From positions 1 to 64,000 of the forward strand of contig CAVSME010000003.1 of NCBI GenBank assembly GCA_963728985.1: DNA of 64,000 nucleotides, given 5' to 3'. Source of the DNA: DASXAI01 sp963728985. GTDB lineage: Bacteria > Actinomycetota > Acidimicrobiia > Acidimicrobiales > Ilumatobacteraceae. Positions 1-8,344 of this stretch are shown here, piece by piece. The notes below the pieces were generated by a model. That model had not been told where the DNA came from. It saw nothing but the letters and a program-made list of their open reading frames with translations, and ran no database searches. The position numbers were made by a program, and so were the translations under genes. Numbering within the stretch: the first letter of the stretch is position 1; each line of letters begins with the position of its first letter.

Positions 1-424
1 ACCAGCTGCGCACCGGCCAACTCACCCTCGACGACACCACCGAGCTGCTCCAAGCCGCCGTCGACGAGCAGCACACGCGACGGGACTGGATCATCGCCAA
101 CTGGCCCCACGTCGTCGAATACCAAGAAATCGACCGCACCCTCACCACCGCCACCTGGGGACTCGACCCCCACCTCCTCACGACCTGCCGACCCGACCAC
201 TCACCCCTACCCTTCCCGCCGCCATCGAAAAGGACGAACCGTGGCTCCGAGTCGCGGTCAACACCGTCGCCGACGGCACCACCAGCGACCTCGACTCGGC
301 CGCCATCGACTGGCTCGAACACCTCGCCGCCAGGCGAGCCGAAGTGGGCATCCCAGCTTGGGCGCCGATCGACTCGTCGTGGTCGTCACTCACCGACCCG
401 CCGCCCGAGGCAGCCGATGTGACT
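1..424 (+). pseudogene. Frameshifted C-terminal fragment of a large unidentified protein
   Basis: The window opens inside a rightward frame (codons from base 3) that reads RDWIIANWPHVVEYQEI around bases 93-143. Near base 180 the protein-like sequence moves to another frame (EKDEPWLRVAVNTVADG, then AIDWLEHLAARRAEVG) and loses protein character near 425. At least one frameshift is therefore present, and the N-terminus lies outside the window. The segment lies just upstream of excisionase and integrase remains, and its style recalls C-terminal regions of actinobacterial conjugative relaxases. That identification is inference only. Bases 425-605 show nothing I recognise. Confidence 0.35.
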
Positions 425-605
425 CTGTCCGTTCCATACGCCAGTGAGCGTCGTCTGGGAACTGTAGGTCTGAGACGGGCCCGTCCCGCAAGCGGTTCGA
501 CAAATTTCGCGGACACTCATATTTTTGGCCCAAGTCGGCGCTTCGGCAGTCCGTTGTCCGGCAAGCGACCTCTCGTCCGGGGCCGTCGCTGACAGGAGGA
601 TTGCC

Positions 606-711
606 ATGAATCACCCCCACGATGAGCACGTTGCAGCGAGATGACGACGCGTCACATGATGCCACGCTGTCTGCACCGTCACGGCTCACCGACTCCCGCT
701 CGATGAGGTCG
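606..711 (+). pseudogene. Excisionase (HTH) gene, 5' part, split by IS21-family element
   Basis: A strong AGGAGG (594-599) precedes ATG 606. Reading across the IS21 insertion by removing the element and one target duplication joins RLPLDEVA (ending at 710) to VMLGISRSAVYECIARGEI after 4718, which is a MerR/excisionase-type helix-turn-helix. The upstream codons need one or two frame changes (near 640 and 695) to connect ATG 606 or ATG 622 to this frame, so the gene was damaged in addition to being split. In integrative elements a small Xis like this directs excision together with the tyrosine integrase, whose stump lies at 4791-5135. Confidence 0.55.
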
Positions 712-739
712 TGTCGCTCGCCAGCAGCATGGGACCACC
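712..739 (+). repeat. IS21 element left terminal inverted repeat
   Basis: The first 13 bases (TGTCGCTCGCCAG) and bases 729-739 (ATGGGACCACC) match the complement of 4685-4712, separated by four mismatched positions. A second, shorter copy (TCGCCAGGGACATGGGACC) lies at 752-770. A third copy begins just before the IS256 insertion point and resumes at about 2181 (TGGGACCACC). Confidence 0.8.
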
Positions 740-775
740 TTGAGGTGACGTTCGCCAGGGACATGGGACCACCTC

Positions 776-783
776 GTCGCCAG
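776..783 (+). repeat. IS256-family target-site duplication, left copy
   Basis: GTCGCCAG here is repeated exactly at 2170-2177, directly flanking the element. IS256-family transposition typically makes 8-9 bp duplications. Confidence 0.85.
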
Positions 784-820
784 GGGACTGTCTCGTTAAC
801 GGTGTGTCCGGCGTTGTTGG

Positions 821-2086
821 TTAGTAGGTCTCGGCGGCCGGGAAGCGGTCGGCGAAGGTGATCGCGAAGGCGTTGAGGGCTGGCTTCCAGCGCATGCCCA
901 TCGTTGCCGGCCTGTGCCGGTGGGGTCCAGCGATCGGGTCACCAGGTAGAGGCACTTCAACGCGGCCTGCTCGGACGGGAAGTGGCCGCGGGCCTTGATC
1001 GCCCGCCGGTAGCGGGCGTTCAGGGACTCGATGGCGTTGGTCGAGCAGAGCACCCGGCGGATCTCGAGGTCGTAGTCGAGGAACGGGATGAACTCGTCCC
1101 AGGCGTTGTCCCACAGCCGGACGACCGCCGGGTAGCGCTGCCCCCACTTCTCGGCGAGCTCGTCGAAGGCGGCCCGGGCGGCGGTGGCGTTGACGGCGGT
1201 GTAGATCGGGTTGACGTCCGGCTTGCAGCGCGTCCCAGTCCCGCCGGGAGGTGAGCCGGAACGTGTTGCGGATCAGGTGGATGATGCAGGTCTGCACGAT
1301 CGTCTGGGGCCACACGTTCCCGACCACCTCGGGCAGGCCTTTGAGCCCGTCGCAGACGACGAAGAACACGTCACGCACGCCGCGGTTGCGCAGGTCGGTG
1401 AGCACGCTCATCCAGAACTTCGCGCCCTTCGCCGCCCGTGGCCGGCCCACAGCCCGAGGATGTCGCGCTCACCGTCCAAGGTGACCCCGATCGCGGCGTA
1501 GATCGGCCGGTTGGCGACCTGGCCGTCACGGACCTTGACCACGATCGCGTCGATGAAGACCGCCGCGTAGACCTCGTCGAGCGGCCGCACCGACCAGTCG
1601 GTCATCTCCTCGATCACCCGGTCGGTGATCCGCGAGACCGTCTCCTTGGACACCGACGCCCCGTAGATCTCGGCGAAGTGCGCCGAGATCTCCCCGGTCG
1701 TGAGCCCCTTGGCGTAGAGCGACAAGCACGATCTCATCGACCCCCGACAGGCGGCGTTGCCGCTTGCGGACGATCTGCGGCTCGAACGTGCCGGCCCGAT
1801 CACGGGGCACGTCGATCTCGACATGCCCGGAGCCCTCGGTCAGCACCGTCTTGGACCGGGTCCCGTTGCGGACGTTGCCCGACCCGTCGCCGGCGCCCGC
1901 CGTCTCATGGCCGAGGTGCTCGGTGAGCTCCTCGTCCAACGCCGTCTCCAGCACCGTCTTGGTCAGCTGCTTCAACAGCCCGTCCGGGCCGGTCAACGAC
2001 AGGCCCTGCTCCTTGGCCTGGCGGACCAGCTCCCGAGCCGCCTGCAGCTCCGCCGACGCTCGGCGCTTCTTCTTGGCCACGGTCAT
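821..2086 (-). pseudogene. IS256-family transposase, four apparent frameshifts
   Basis: Starting at ATG 2086 (MTVAKKKRRASAE), the protein is followed through frame changes near 1730, 1445, 1230 and 915 to a shared stop at 821-823. The pieces line up as a complete Mutator/IS256 transposase: the N-terminal region with ELTEHLGHE, the first catalytic Asp in FIDAIVVKVRDGQ, the second in FVVCDGLKGLPEV, and the catalytic Glu in CSTNAIESLNARYRR, then the usual C-terminal tail. All three DDE residues are present. Four frameshifts would abolish transposition if real, yet the element ends are intact, so sequencing or assembly error is a serious alternative. Confidence 0.88.
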
Positions 2087-2114
2087 CCAGTGTCGCGGTC
2101 ATCACCGCTCCCTT

Positions 2115-2136
2115 CCGCCCGCCTCACGGCGGGCGG
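2115..2136. terminator. GC hairpin at the upstream end of the IS256 element
   Basis: CCGCCCGCC, the loop TCAC, then GGCGGGCGG form a perfect 9-bp stem between the transposase start and the right terminal repeat. Such hairpins often shield transposases from transcription entering from outside; that role is inferred. Confidence 0.45.
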
Positions 2137-2263
2137 TCAGGCCGGAAACACCGTTAGATCCACAGTCCCGTCGCCAGTAGTGGGACCACCCGGGGGTCCA
2201 CCAGCAGCGGTGCCGCTGCCGGTGCACTCTCCGCCATCCGACCAGCGGTTCAGGAGGGCGGCG

Positions 2264-3839
2264 ATGGCGTTCCGGGAGGTGCGTGTGTTCGAGGTACGTG
2301 AGGTGTTGCGGCTGTGGCTGCGGGGCGAAAGGGGATCCGTTCGACGGAGCGGTTGGCGGGTGTGGACCGCAAGAGCGGATCGTCGCTACCTGGCCGCTGC
2401 CCAGGAGCTGGGTGTGGTCCGCGACGGCGGCGAGGAGCAGTTGCGTGACGAGCTGGTCGGTGCGGTGGTGGAGGCGGTGCGCCCGCACCGTTCCGATGGT
2501 CACGGCGAGGCGTGGCAGTTGCTCGTCGCCAACCACGAGCTCATCGCGGGCTGGCTGGCGAAGGACGACATGACGGTACGGAAGAGCGCGAGCTGCTCGC
2601 TCGGCGAGGGGTCGTGGTGCCCGAGCGGACCCTGCACCGCTACGCGCTGGAGGTGTGCGACGTGGGCCGGGGCCGACGAGGGACAACGGTGCGCGTCGCT
2701 GACGGCGAGCCCGGCGACGAATGCCAGGTGGACTTCGGTCGCCTCGGGCTGGTTCCCGATCCGACGATCGGCCGGTGCCGCGTGTGCCATGCGCTGGTCT
2801 TCACGCCGGTCGTGAGCCGCTACACGTTCGTGTGGCTCTCGTTCCGCCAGACCATCGAGGACGTGATCGCCGGCTGCGAAGCGGCGTGGGTGTTCTACGA
2901 CGGCGTGTTCTCCACGCTGATCCCCGACAACCTCAAGGCGATCGTCGAGCACGCGGACGCCACCGAGCCCCGCCTGAACCAGGCCTTCGTTGAAGTACGG
3001 GAGGCTCGGGGGTTCGTCGTCGACCCGGCCCGCGTGCGCTTGCCCCAGGACAAGCCCCGCGTCGAGCGAGCGGTGCCTTTCGTCCGTCAGAGCTTCTTCG
3101 CCGGCGAGGACTTCGTCGATCTCGCCGATGCGCAGCGCCGGGCCAATGTCTGGTGTCGGGGGCGGGCGGGGATACGCGTCCACGGCACGATTCAGGCCCG
3201 CCCCGCCGAGGTGTTCCGGGTCGAGGAGCAGCCCCGGCTTCGGCCGGCGCCGACCTCGCTCTACGACCTGCCGATCTACACGACGGCCAAGGTGCACCAC
3301 GATCACCACATCGAGGTGGCCAAGGCGCTGTACTCGATACCGGGCAACCTGATCGGCACCGGCGTCGAGGTGCGGGTTGATCGCGCGCTGGTGCGGGTGT
3401 TCTCCGTGGCCAGCTGATGAAAATCCATCCCCGCCAGGCCCCCGGTGGTCGCAGCACCGATCCTGCCGACCTGCCCGCCGAGCGCACGGCCTATGCCCTG
3501 CGCGACCTGGAACACCTGCGCCGGCTGGCCGCCGGCCACGGGCCCGCCGTCGGCGCCTTCGCCGGGGCGCTGCTCGACACGCCGCTGCCCTGGACGCGCA
3601 TGCGCCAGGTCTACGCGCTGCTGGGTCTGGTGAAGCGCTGGGGAGCCGACCGAGTCGACACCGCCTGTGCCAGCGCCCTGGCGCACGAGGCGGTCAACGT
3701 CGGGCTGATCGGTCGCATGCTCGAGCGCGGCACCGAGAGCACGACGACGCAGCCGTCGTTGCCCGGCGTCGTGGTGCCGGGCCGCTTCGCCCGCGACCCC
3801 GACCACTTCACCACCAGCGCCAGGGACGGCCGGCCATGA
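2264..3839 (+). pseudogene. istA: IS21-family transposase IstA, frameshifted
   Basis: ATG 2264 follows AGGAGGGCGGCG. The N-terminus (MAFREVRVFEVREVLRLW) is an IstA helix-turn-helix region. Frame changes near 2332 and 2375 (the STERLAGVDRK segment lies in another frame), near 2580 and near 3405 are needed to read the whole protein. The integrase core shows Asp in ECQVDFGRLG, Asp in LIPDNLKAIV and Glu in DKPRVERAV, the DDE triad. The C-terminal part (YALLGLVKRWGADRV and on) ends at TGA 3837-3839, overlapping istB. IstA makes the strand cuts and joins, with IstB as its ATPase helper. The copy is inactive if the four frameshifts are real. Confidence 0.85.
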
Positions 3840-4648
3840 GCGCTCCGGCCGTCACACCCGAGCTACGCACGCTGCTGCGCCGGGTCAAGCTCGGCCGCTG
3901 CCTCGACACGCTGCCCGAACGGCTCGCCCTCGCCCAGACCGGCGGCCTCGGCCACGCCGAGTTCCTCGAGCTCGTACTCGCCGACGAGGTGACACGACGG
4001 GAGACGACCAGCGCCGACCGCCGGGCCCGGGCAGCTGGCCTCGACCCGACCATGACGCTGGATCGCTGGGACGACAGCGCGAAGGTCACCTACGACCACG
4101 CCGTGTGGAACGAACTGTGCTCGCTGCGCTTCGTCGACGGCGGCCACAACGCGGTGATCATGGGCCCGGTCGGCGTGGGCAAGACCTTCCTGGCCACCGC
4201 CCTCGGGCACGCCGCGGTGCGTCGCCGCTACAGCGTGCACTTCGAGCGATGCGATCGCATGCTCAAGCGACTGCACGCCTCGCGGCTCGACAACAGCCAC
4301 GACGCGGAAATGCGCAAACTGCTACGCGTCGACCTGCTCATCGTCGACGACTTCGGCGCTCCAGAGCCTCGACGCGCTCGATACCGCCGACGTCTACGAA
4401 CTCATCGTCGAGCGCCACCGCGCCGCGGCCACCGTGGTCACCTCCAACCGCGAGCCAATCGAGTGGCTCGCGTCATGGCCGACCCGCTGCTCGCCCAGTC
4501 CGCCATCGACAGGCTGCAGTCCGCCGCCCACGAGCTCATCCTCGACGGCGAGTCCTACCGCCAGCGCCAGAAACCCCGCGTCCAGGTCCACCGCACACCA
4601 CTTGACCCAACCCCGCCGCCCCAACGAACATCACGTCGCCGACGCTGA
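3836..4648 (+). pseudogene. istB: IS21-family helper ATPase IstB, frameshifted
   Basis: ATG 3836 overlaps the istA stop by four bases. The protein carries Walker A (GPVGVGKTF), Walker B (LLIVDDFG) and the family sensor region (TVVTSNREPIEWLA). The segment from about 4360 to 4470 lies in a different frame from its flanks (two compensating shifts) before the normal ending MADPLLAQSAIDRLQSAAHE. IstB is a DnaA-like AAA+ protein that remodels target DNA for IstA. Confidence 0.85.
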
Positions 4649-4684
4649 GAACCCCGACCGGTGGTCCCATCCCACTGGCGAACC

Positions 4685-4712
4685 GGTGGTCCCATCACCC
4701 TGGCGAGCGACA
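4685..4712 (-). repeat. IS21 element right terminal inverted repeat
   Basis: The complement of this segment reads TGTCGCTCGCCAG, four bases, then ATGGGACCACC, matching the left end at 712-739. An inner copy of the same unit lies at about 4660-4683 (GGTGGTCCCATCCCACTGGCG). Confidence 0.8.
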
Positions 4713-4800
4713 AGGTCGCCGTAATGCTCGGGATATCACGGTCTGCCGTCTACGAGTGCATCGCCCGCGGAGAGATCCCCGCGAAGCGCCTTGGCCGGAG
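4713..4800 (+). pseudogene. Excisionase (HTH) gene, 3' part after the IS21 element
   Basis: The frame VAVMLGISRSAVYECIARGE, then IPAKRLGRSW, is a textbook excisionase/MerR-like helix-turn-helix plus wing. It begins right at the second copy of the AGGTCG duplication and continues the 5' part at 606-711. After about 4803 the frame loses character and a different protein (integrase C-terminus) takes over, so the xis 3' end and the start of int have been deleted or scrambled together. Confidence 0.6.
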
Positions 4801-5135
4801 TTGGGCACGGCGGCGCCGGTGTCGTGTTGCATTTCCACAGCGAGCCGATGGACGCTGCGAAGTTTGGCCACTACGTGCGCATGGCTCGCAAGCGGGCTGG
4901 GCTCCCTGGCACCATCAGTTTTCACGACCTGCGGCACTTCTACGCGAGCGTGCTGATCAACGCCGGCTGCAGCGTGAAGCAGGTCCAGCTCTCGCTCGGG
5001 CACAAGTCGGCCCGTATGACCCTCGATGTATACGGCCACCTGTGGCCCGGTGAAGAAGATCGTGTCCGGGACGCGATCGGCCGCGTCTTCCGACCGATCG
5101 CGGACTTTTCACGGACTTCGCCCGGCGCTGGCTAA
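4791..5135 (+). pseudogene. Tyrosine recombinase (phage-type integrase), C-terminal stump
   Basis: The C-terminal catalytic region is intact: the HxxR motif in FHDLRHFYAS, the second box in VQLSLGHKSARMTLDVYGH, and the nucleophile Tyr within that segment (DVYGH). A full integrase is about 350-450 residues. Only about 110 remain here, lacking the arm-binding, core-binding and first catalytic Arg regions. The TTG at 4791 is only the first possible start in frame, not a convincing one. Together with the adjacent excisionase this is the int end of a decayed integrative element. Confidence 0.75.
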
Positions 5136-5260
5136 GGATCATACCAGGTCACAACATGTTTTCTTCTGGATACTGCACGTGCCGCTTCAACGTGTAGTGG
5201 GAGTTTGCTTACGTCGATCGACGAGTCCGTGGGGGCCCGAGCGTCGCCACGGCCTGGTGT

Positions 5261-5370
5261 TCAGCCGGCCGTCGTCACGAGGCGCCATCCCGCGGCGCGG
5301 TTGCGTTGCGCCCAGAACGAGGCATAGCGACGCCTCGCACGAGGAGCTCGCCGTGGGTGCCGATCTCCAC
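5261..5370 (-). pseudogene. ABC exporter ATP-binding domain, extreme C-terminal remnant
   Basis: Reading leftward from 5370 the sequence gives VEIGTHGELL and then, after a one-base frame change, RRRYASFWAQRNRAAGWRLV before a stop at 5261-5263. This matches the end of type-1 ABC exporter ATPases (G-x-H-x-E-L, then Y-x-x-x-W). Upstream sequence is unrelated, so only the last 35 or so codons survive. Confidence 0.5.
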
Positions 5371-5378
5371 GGACGCGG

Positions 5379-5500
5379 GTGGCCGCATCGTTGGCACAGG
5401 GGCTGTGGCCAGCGCTGCCTGCCGTCCAGGCCGGACACGTCTACCCGATGTCGGCGATGGTGCTGCGCACCTACGCCGGCGCCCTCAGATCAGTCGGTCG
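5379..5500 (+). pseudogene. Metal/siderophore substrate-binding protein, C-terminal remnant
   Basis: Rightward codons read LAQGLWPALPAVQAGHVYPM, then SAMVLRTYAGALRSV, which looks like the end of a periplasmic-binding-protein-fold iron-siderophore receptor (the usual W-x-x-L-x-A-V-x-x-G-x-V-x-x pattern). Nothing upstream continues the fold, and the 3' end runs into the opposite-strand DrrB tail. Identification rests on a short stretch. Confidence 0.4.
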
Positions 5501-6362
5501 TGCGGCGCCGGTAGAGCATCGCCGCGAGAGGCACGAAGATGGCCAGCAGGGCGACGGACCACAGCAGCGAGGCGAGCACGGGGTGCTGCATCGGCCACAC
5601 GTCGATCGTCGCTGATGGATTGGGGGTGCCGAACAGCTCGCGGGCGGCGGAGGTGACGGCGCTGACCGGGTTCCAGTCGGCGATGGTACTCAGCACGGCC
5701 GGCATGCGCTGGGTGGGCACGAGAGCGCTCGACACGATGGCGAGCGGGAACAGGATCACCAGGCCGACACTCTGAGCTGATTCGGGACCTTTGCTCACGA
5801 TGCCGAGGGCAGCACATCCCCACGACAGCGCGTAGCTGAACAGGAGGAAGATGGCGAACCCGCCGAGCATCGACAGGATGCCGTCGTCTGGCCGCCAGCC
5901 GATCACGAACCCTGTGACGGCAACGATGGTCATGCACAGCGCGGCGGTCAGCAGATCGGCGAACGACCGCCCGACGAGGACGGCGGACCGCCACATCGGG
6001 AGCGTCCGGAACCGGTCGATGACGCCACTGTTCAGGTCGTTGCTGAGACCGACCGCGGTGCCCATCGACGAGGTGGTGAGGTTGAGCGCGATGAGACCGG
6101 CGATGGCGAAGTCGGTGTAGCTCCCGCCCTGCGGAAGTACGACGCCGGCGCCGAACACGTACACGAAGAACACGTCGTCGAGCGACGGTTGATGGACCTC
6201 GACGTCGTCGACGGTGACACCGGCGCGATCGAGGGCACGGACGACCGACGTCGCCAGTCCATCGCCGCTGCGCACCGGGGCACGCAGCCGGCGGCCGTCG
6301 TGGCTGACGTGCACCGGTCCGGCGACGAGCGGTCGCAGCGCGGCGACGGCAGCGGGGTCGCT
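5490..6362 (-). pseudogene. DrrA-DrrB fusion: ABC-2 transporter ATPase tail joined to permease
   Basis: The leftward frame begins with about 65 residues typical of the end of DrrA-type drug-export ATPases (AALRPLVAGPVHV, then VEVHQPSLDDVFF). It runs without a break into the second half of a DrrB-type permease: VYVFGAG at the junction, several hydrophobic spans, NLTTSSMGTAVGLSND, and an ending in LYRRRTTD. The Walker motifs of DrrA and the first part of DrrB are missing, so one deletion fused two neighbouring operon genes in frame. It could not energise transport. The upstream breakpoint at about 6362 abuts an unrelated rightward gene. Confidence 0.7.
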
Positions 6363-7366
6363 TCCTCAGCGCCGAGGACCGTGGGGGCATCAAGCTCCCT
6401 GACAGCACCGCTCTGGCTCCGCTCGTGAAGTGGGGCAACCCGGACTTCGGGCCTTACACCTGGCCGATCGACGCGACGTCCTCGTTCGATGCCGCCGCTG
6501 CCGTGGTCAGCCTGCCCCCGGCCAACGCCCATGCTGGGCTCTTCGCGTGGACCGCTCTCGGCCAGGAGACGGCGGGACACGACATCCTCCACGCCGACGA
6601 TGGCTTGGCCGCCGAGTTCGCCGACCGGATCCGGACCGAACTGACGGCAAGTGGCGTCGGCGCGGGCCTCCCCGAGTACTGGGCAACGCGGCTGGACGAG
6701 ACCGCCTCCGACATCATGGGCATCCTCAACATGGGCCCGGCGGCGGCGATCGGTCTCATCGTCTACTTCCGGGGGCTCAACGCCGCGTTCGGCAATGGCC
6801 CCATGCTGCGCAACGTGGGCAGCAGCACCGATCCGCATCCGGCGGACATCCTGCGGGGCTTCCTGGCGGCTGCCACCGTACGGCTGCTGAGCTTCCAAGG
6901 GGCGGCGGCCTGGGCCGATGCGATCGAGCAGGAGACCCTCAAGGACGTCCAGCAGATTCGGATCGGCCAGGTGCCGATCTCGGTGGATCGGGCCAAGAAG
7001 TCCTGCGCGGTCGTCGCCAACGTCGTCGCCGCCACGCCGATGGCAGCGCTGAACAACCACGCGTTGATCGAAATCCAGAATTGGCGCGATCTGGACGAGA
7101 ACATCGTCACGGCGCTGCAAGTCTCGATCCTTACCAATCGCCCGATCGACAGCACCCACGCGACCGGCATCTACGCCGCTCATGTCGTGGCGGCGGCCGC
7201 GCTCGCCGCTCTCGCCGGTCTCGGCGAGCTCACCAACATCTTCAAGCGGATGGTCGCCGTGTTGAAGACGATGCACGACAACAACGCGTCGTGGGGCCCG
7301 CTCTTCGTCGCCCATCCGGGCAGCATCCATCGCGACATGACATTTGTCCGCTACCCGGACGACTGA
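6361..7366 (+). CDS. Unrecognised protein, probably N-terminally truncated
   Basis: A protein-like frame is already in progress at the DrrA breakpoint (LSAEDRGGIKLPDSTALAPL) and continues to TGA 7366. GTG 6425 is the first available start but lies inside this similarity-like run, so the real N-terminus was probably lost in the rearrangement. The product is about 310-335 residues, Ala-rich and mostly helical, with a Cys in KKSCAVVANVV and segments such as GHDILHADDGLA and HPADILRGFLAAATVRLL. I do not recognise the family. No signal peptide or clear membrane span is visible. Confidence 0.5.
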
Positions 7367-7476
7367 GCGGCACGCACGAACCGAGATATCGCCGATATTG
7401 ATTCGTCCGGACGGTATTCAGGCTCTCCCGGTCCGCCTCTACTGAGTGACAATCGGCACGACACGAAGGGGGAGTC

Positions 7477-8279
7477 ATGGCAGGAACAGGTCAAGTTGTC
7501 GACAGCGCCAACCTCGCGTCGCTCAAATGGCCCCAGCCAGCGACAAGCGTTACCGATCCGGTGCCGCTCAACACCATGCTGCAGGCCCTTCAGCTCCTGG
7601 GCACCGACCAGGACCGCGTCATCGCCGCTGGGAGCACGTGGAAGGACGACACGCCGGCATCGCTCCAAGTCATCAAGTCCGGCACCCTCGGGCTCACGAA
7701 GGCGGCCACGAAGTACGTGGCGGGATTCGGGGGCGTCGTGGGCCTCCTCGCGGCCGTGGGCGGTGCCCTCACGGCATTCATCGGTGACGTGGGCGAGCCC
7801 GTCACAGTCGCGATCATCGGAGGTGCCGCAATCCTCCTCAGTTCGGTTGCCATCGCGCTGGCGATGTTCGTGAAGGGCGACCTGGAGGCGCGCGGAGTGG
7901 CGACGGCGGCACGACACGCCGGGCGGGCCGAAGTTGCCGCGATGTTCCTGCGGGCAACGAGTTGCTGCCTTCCGGCGACGGCAACGGCACCCGCCGTCGC
8001 GTCGACGGCAGCGGCACCCGCCGTCGCGCCGCTGGCAGCGGCACCAGGTAGCCGCCGCCGCCATTGGCACCGCCATCAGCCTGCGCGCTGGCCATGCCCG
8101 ACCAGCTCCTCCTCGTCGCGTCGGCGTTCCCCAATCGCATGCAGGCCCGAACCGCAGGAGGCGGCCTGCAACCGGTGAAGGGCATGCGCCGCAACAGCCC
8201 GGCCGAGACCATCACGGTGATCTTCCAGAGCGGCCAGGAAGTCGACATCACCAACATCGCCGCGTTCGAAACTCCGTAA
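7477..8279 (+). CDS. Small membrane protein with two TM helices, probable frameshift
   Basis: ATG 7477 follows AAGGGGGAG. Residues 1-75 are soluble. Two hydrophobic helices follow (GFGGVVGLLAAVGGALTAFI and VTVAIIGGAAILLSSVAIAL). After about 7950 the starting frame becomes Ala/Pro low-complexity and then Ser/Arg nonsense up to a stop at 8178. A second frame, with a stop at 8049-8051 and then MPDQLLLVASAFPNRM to 8279, looks more protein-like (AETITVIFQSGQEVDITN at the end). A frameshift between 7950 and 8060 within the 27-bp repeats is likely. Alternatively there are two genes (7477-8178 and 8094-8279). Function unknown. Confidence 0.5.
7977..8045 (+). repeat. 27-bp tandem repeat, about 2.5 copies
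   Basis: Units at 7977-8003 and 8004-8030 differ at two positions, and a partial unit runs to about 8045. Each contains GGCA(A/G)CGGCACCCGCCGTCG. The array sits where the reading frame of the membrane-protein gene breaks. Confidence 0.65.
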
Positions 8280-8344
8280 GCACCCCCAGCTCCCCCACAA
8301 CTGATCCTCAGGATCGCCAGAGCTTGCGCGGCGATCGTGAACCG

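Larger units (their letters stand above)
784..2169 (-). mobile_element. IS256-family insertion sequence
   Basis: The left end reads GGGACTGTCTCGTTAACGG and the complement of the right end (from 2169) reads GGGACTGTGGATCTAACGG. Both continue to GTGT(G/T)TCCGGC, giving imperfect terminal inverted repeats of about 29 bp. The 8-bp GTCGCCAG flanks both sides. At 1386 bp the length is typical of the family. One transposase gene reads leftward (821-2086). The element sits inside the left terminal-repeat array of the IS21-family element, so it arrived later. The intact ends and exact duplication suggest a recent insertion. Confidence 0.9.
712..4712 (+). mobile_element. IS21-family insertion sequence, interrupted by an IS256-family element
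   Basis: The element starts TGTCGCTCGCCAG at 712 and ends with the complement (CTGGCGAGCGACA) at 4712. It is flanked by the 6-bp direct repeat AGGTCG (706-711 and 4713-4718), the target duplication. Both ends carry further internal copies of an ATGGGACCACC-type repeat, as IS21 elements do (multiple terminal transposase-binding sites). It encodes istA (2264-3839) and istB (3836-4648), which overlap by ATGA. Subtracting the IS256 insertion and its duplication leaves about 2.6 kb, a normal IS21 length. It inserted into an excisionase gene. Confidence 0.88.

Noticed and set aside
6032..7330. A leftward open frame of about 430 codons opposite the gene at 6361-7366
   Set aside because: It lacks any recognisable motif, mirrors the codon structure of the opposite strand, and overlaps the clear DrrA remnant in another frame.
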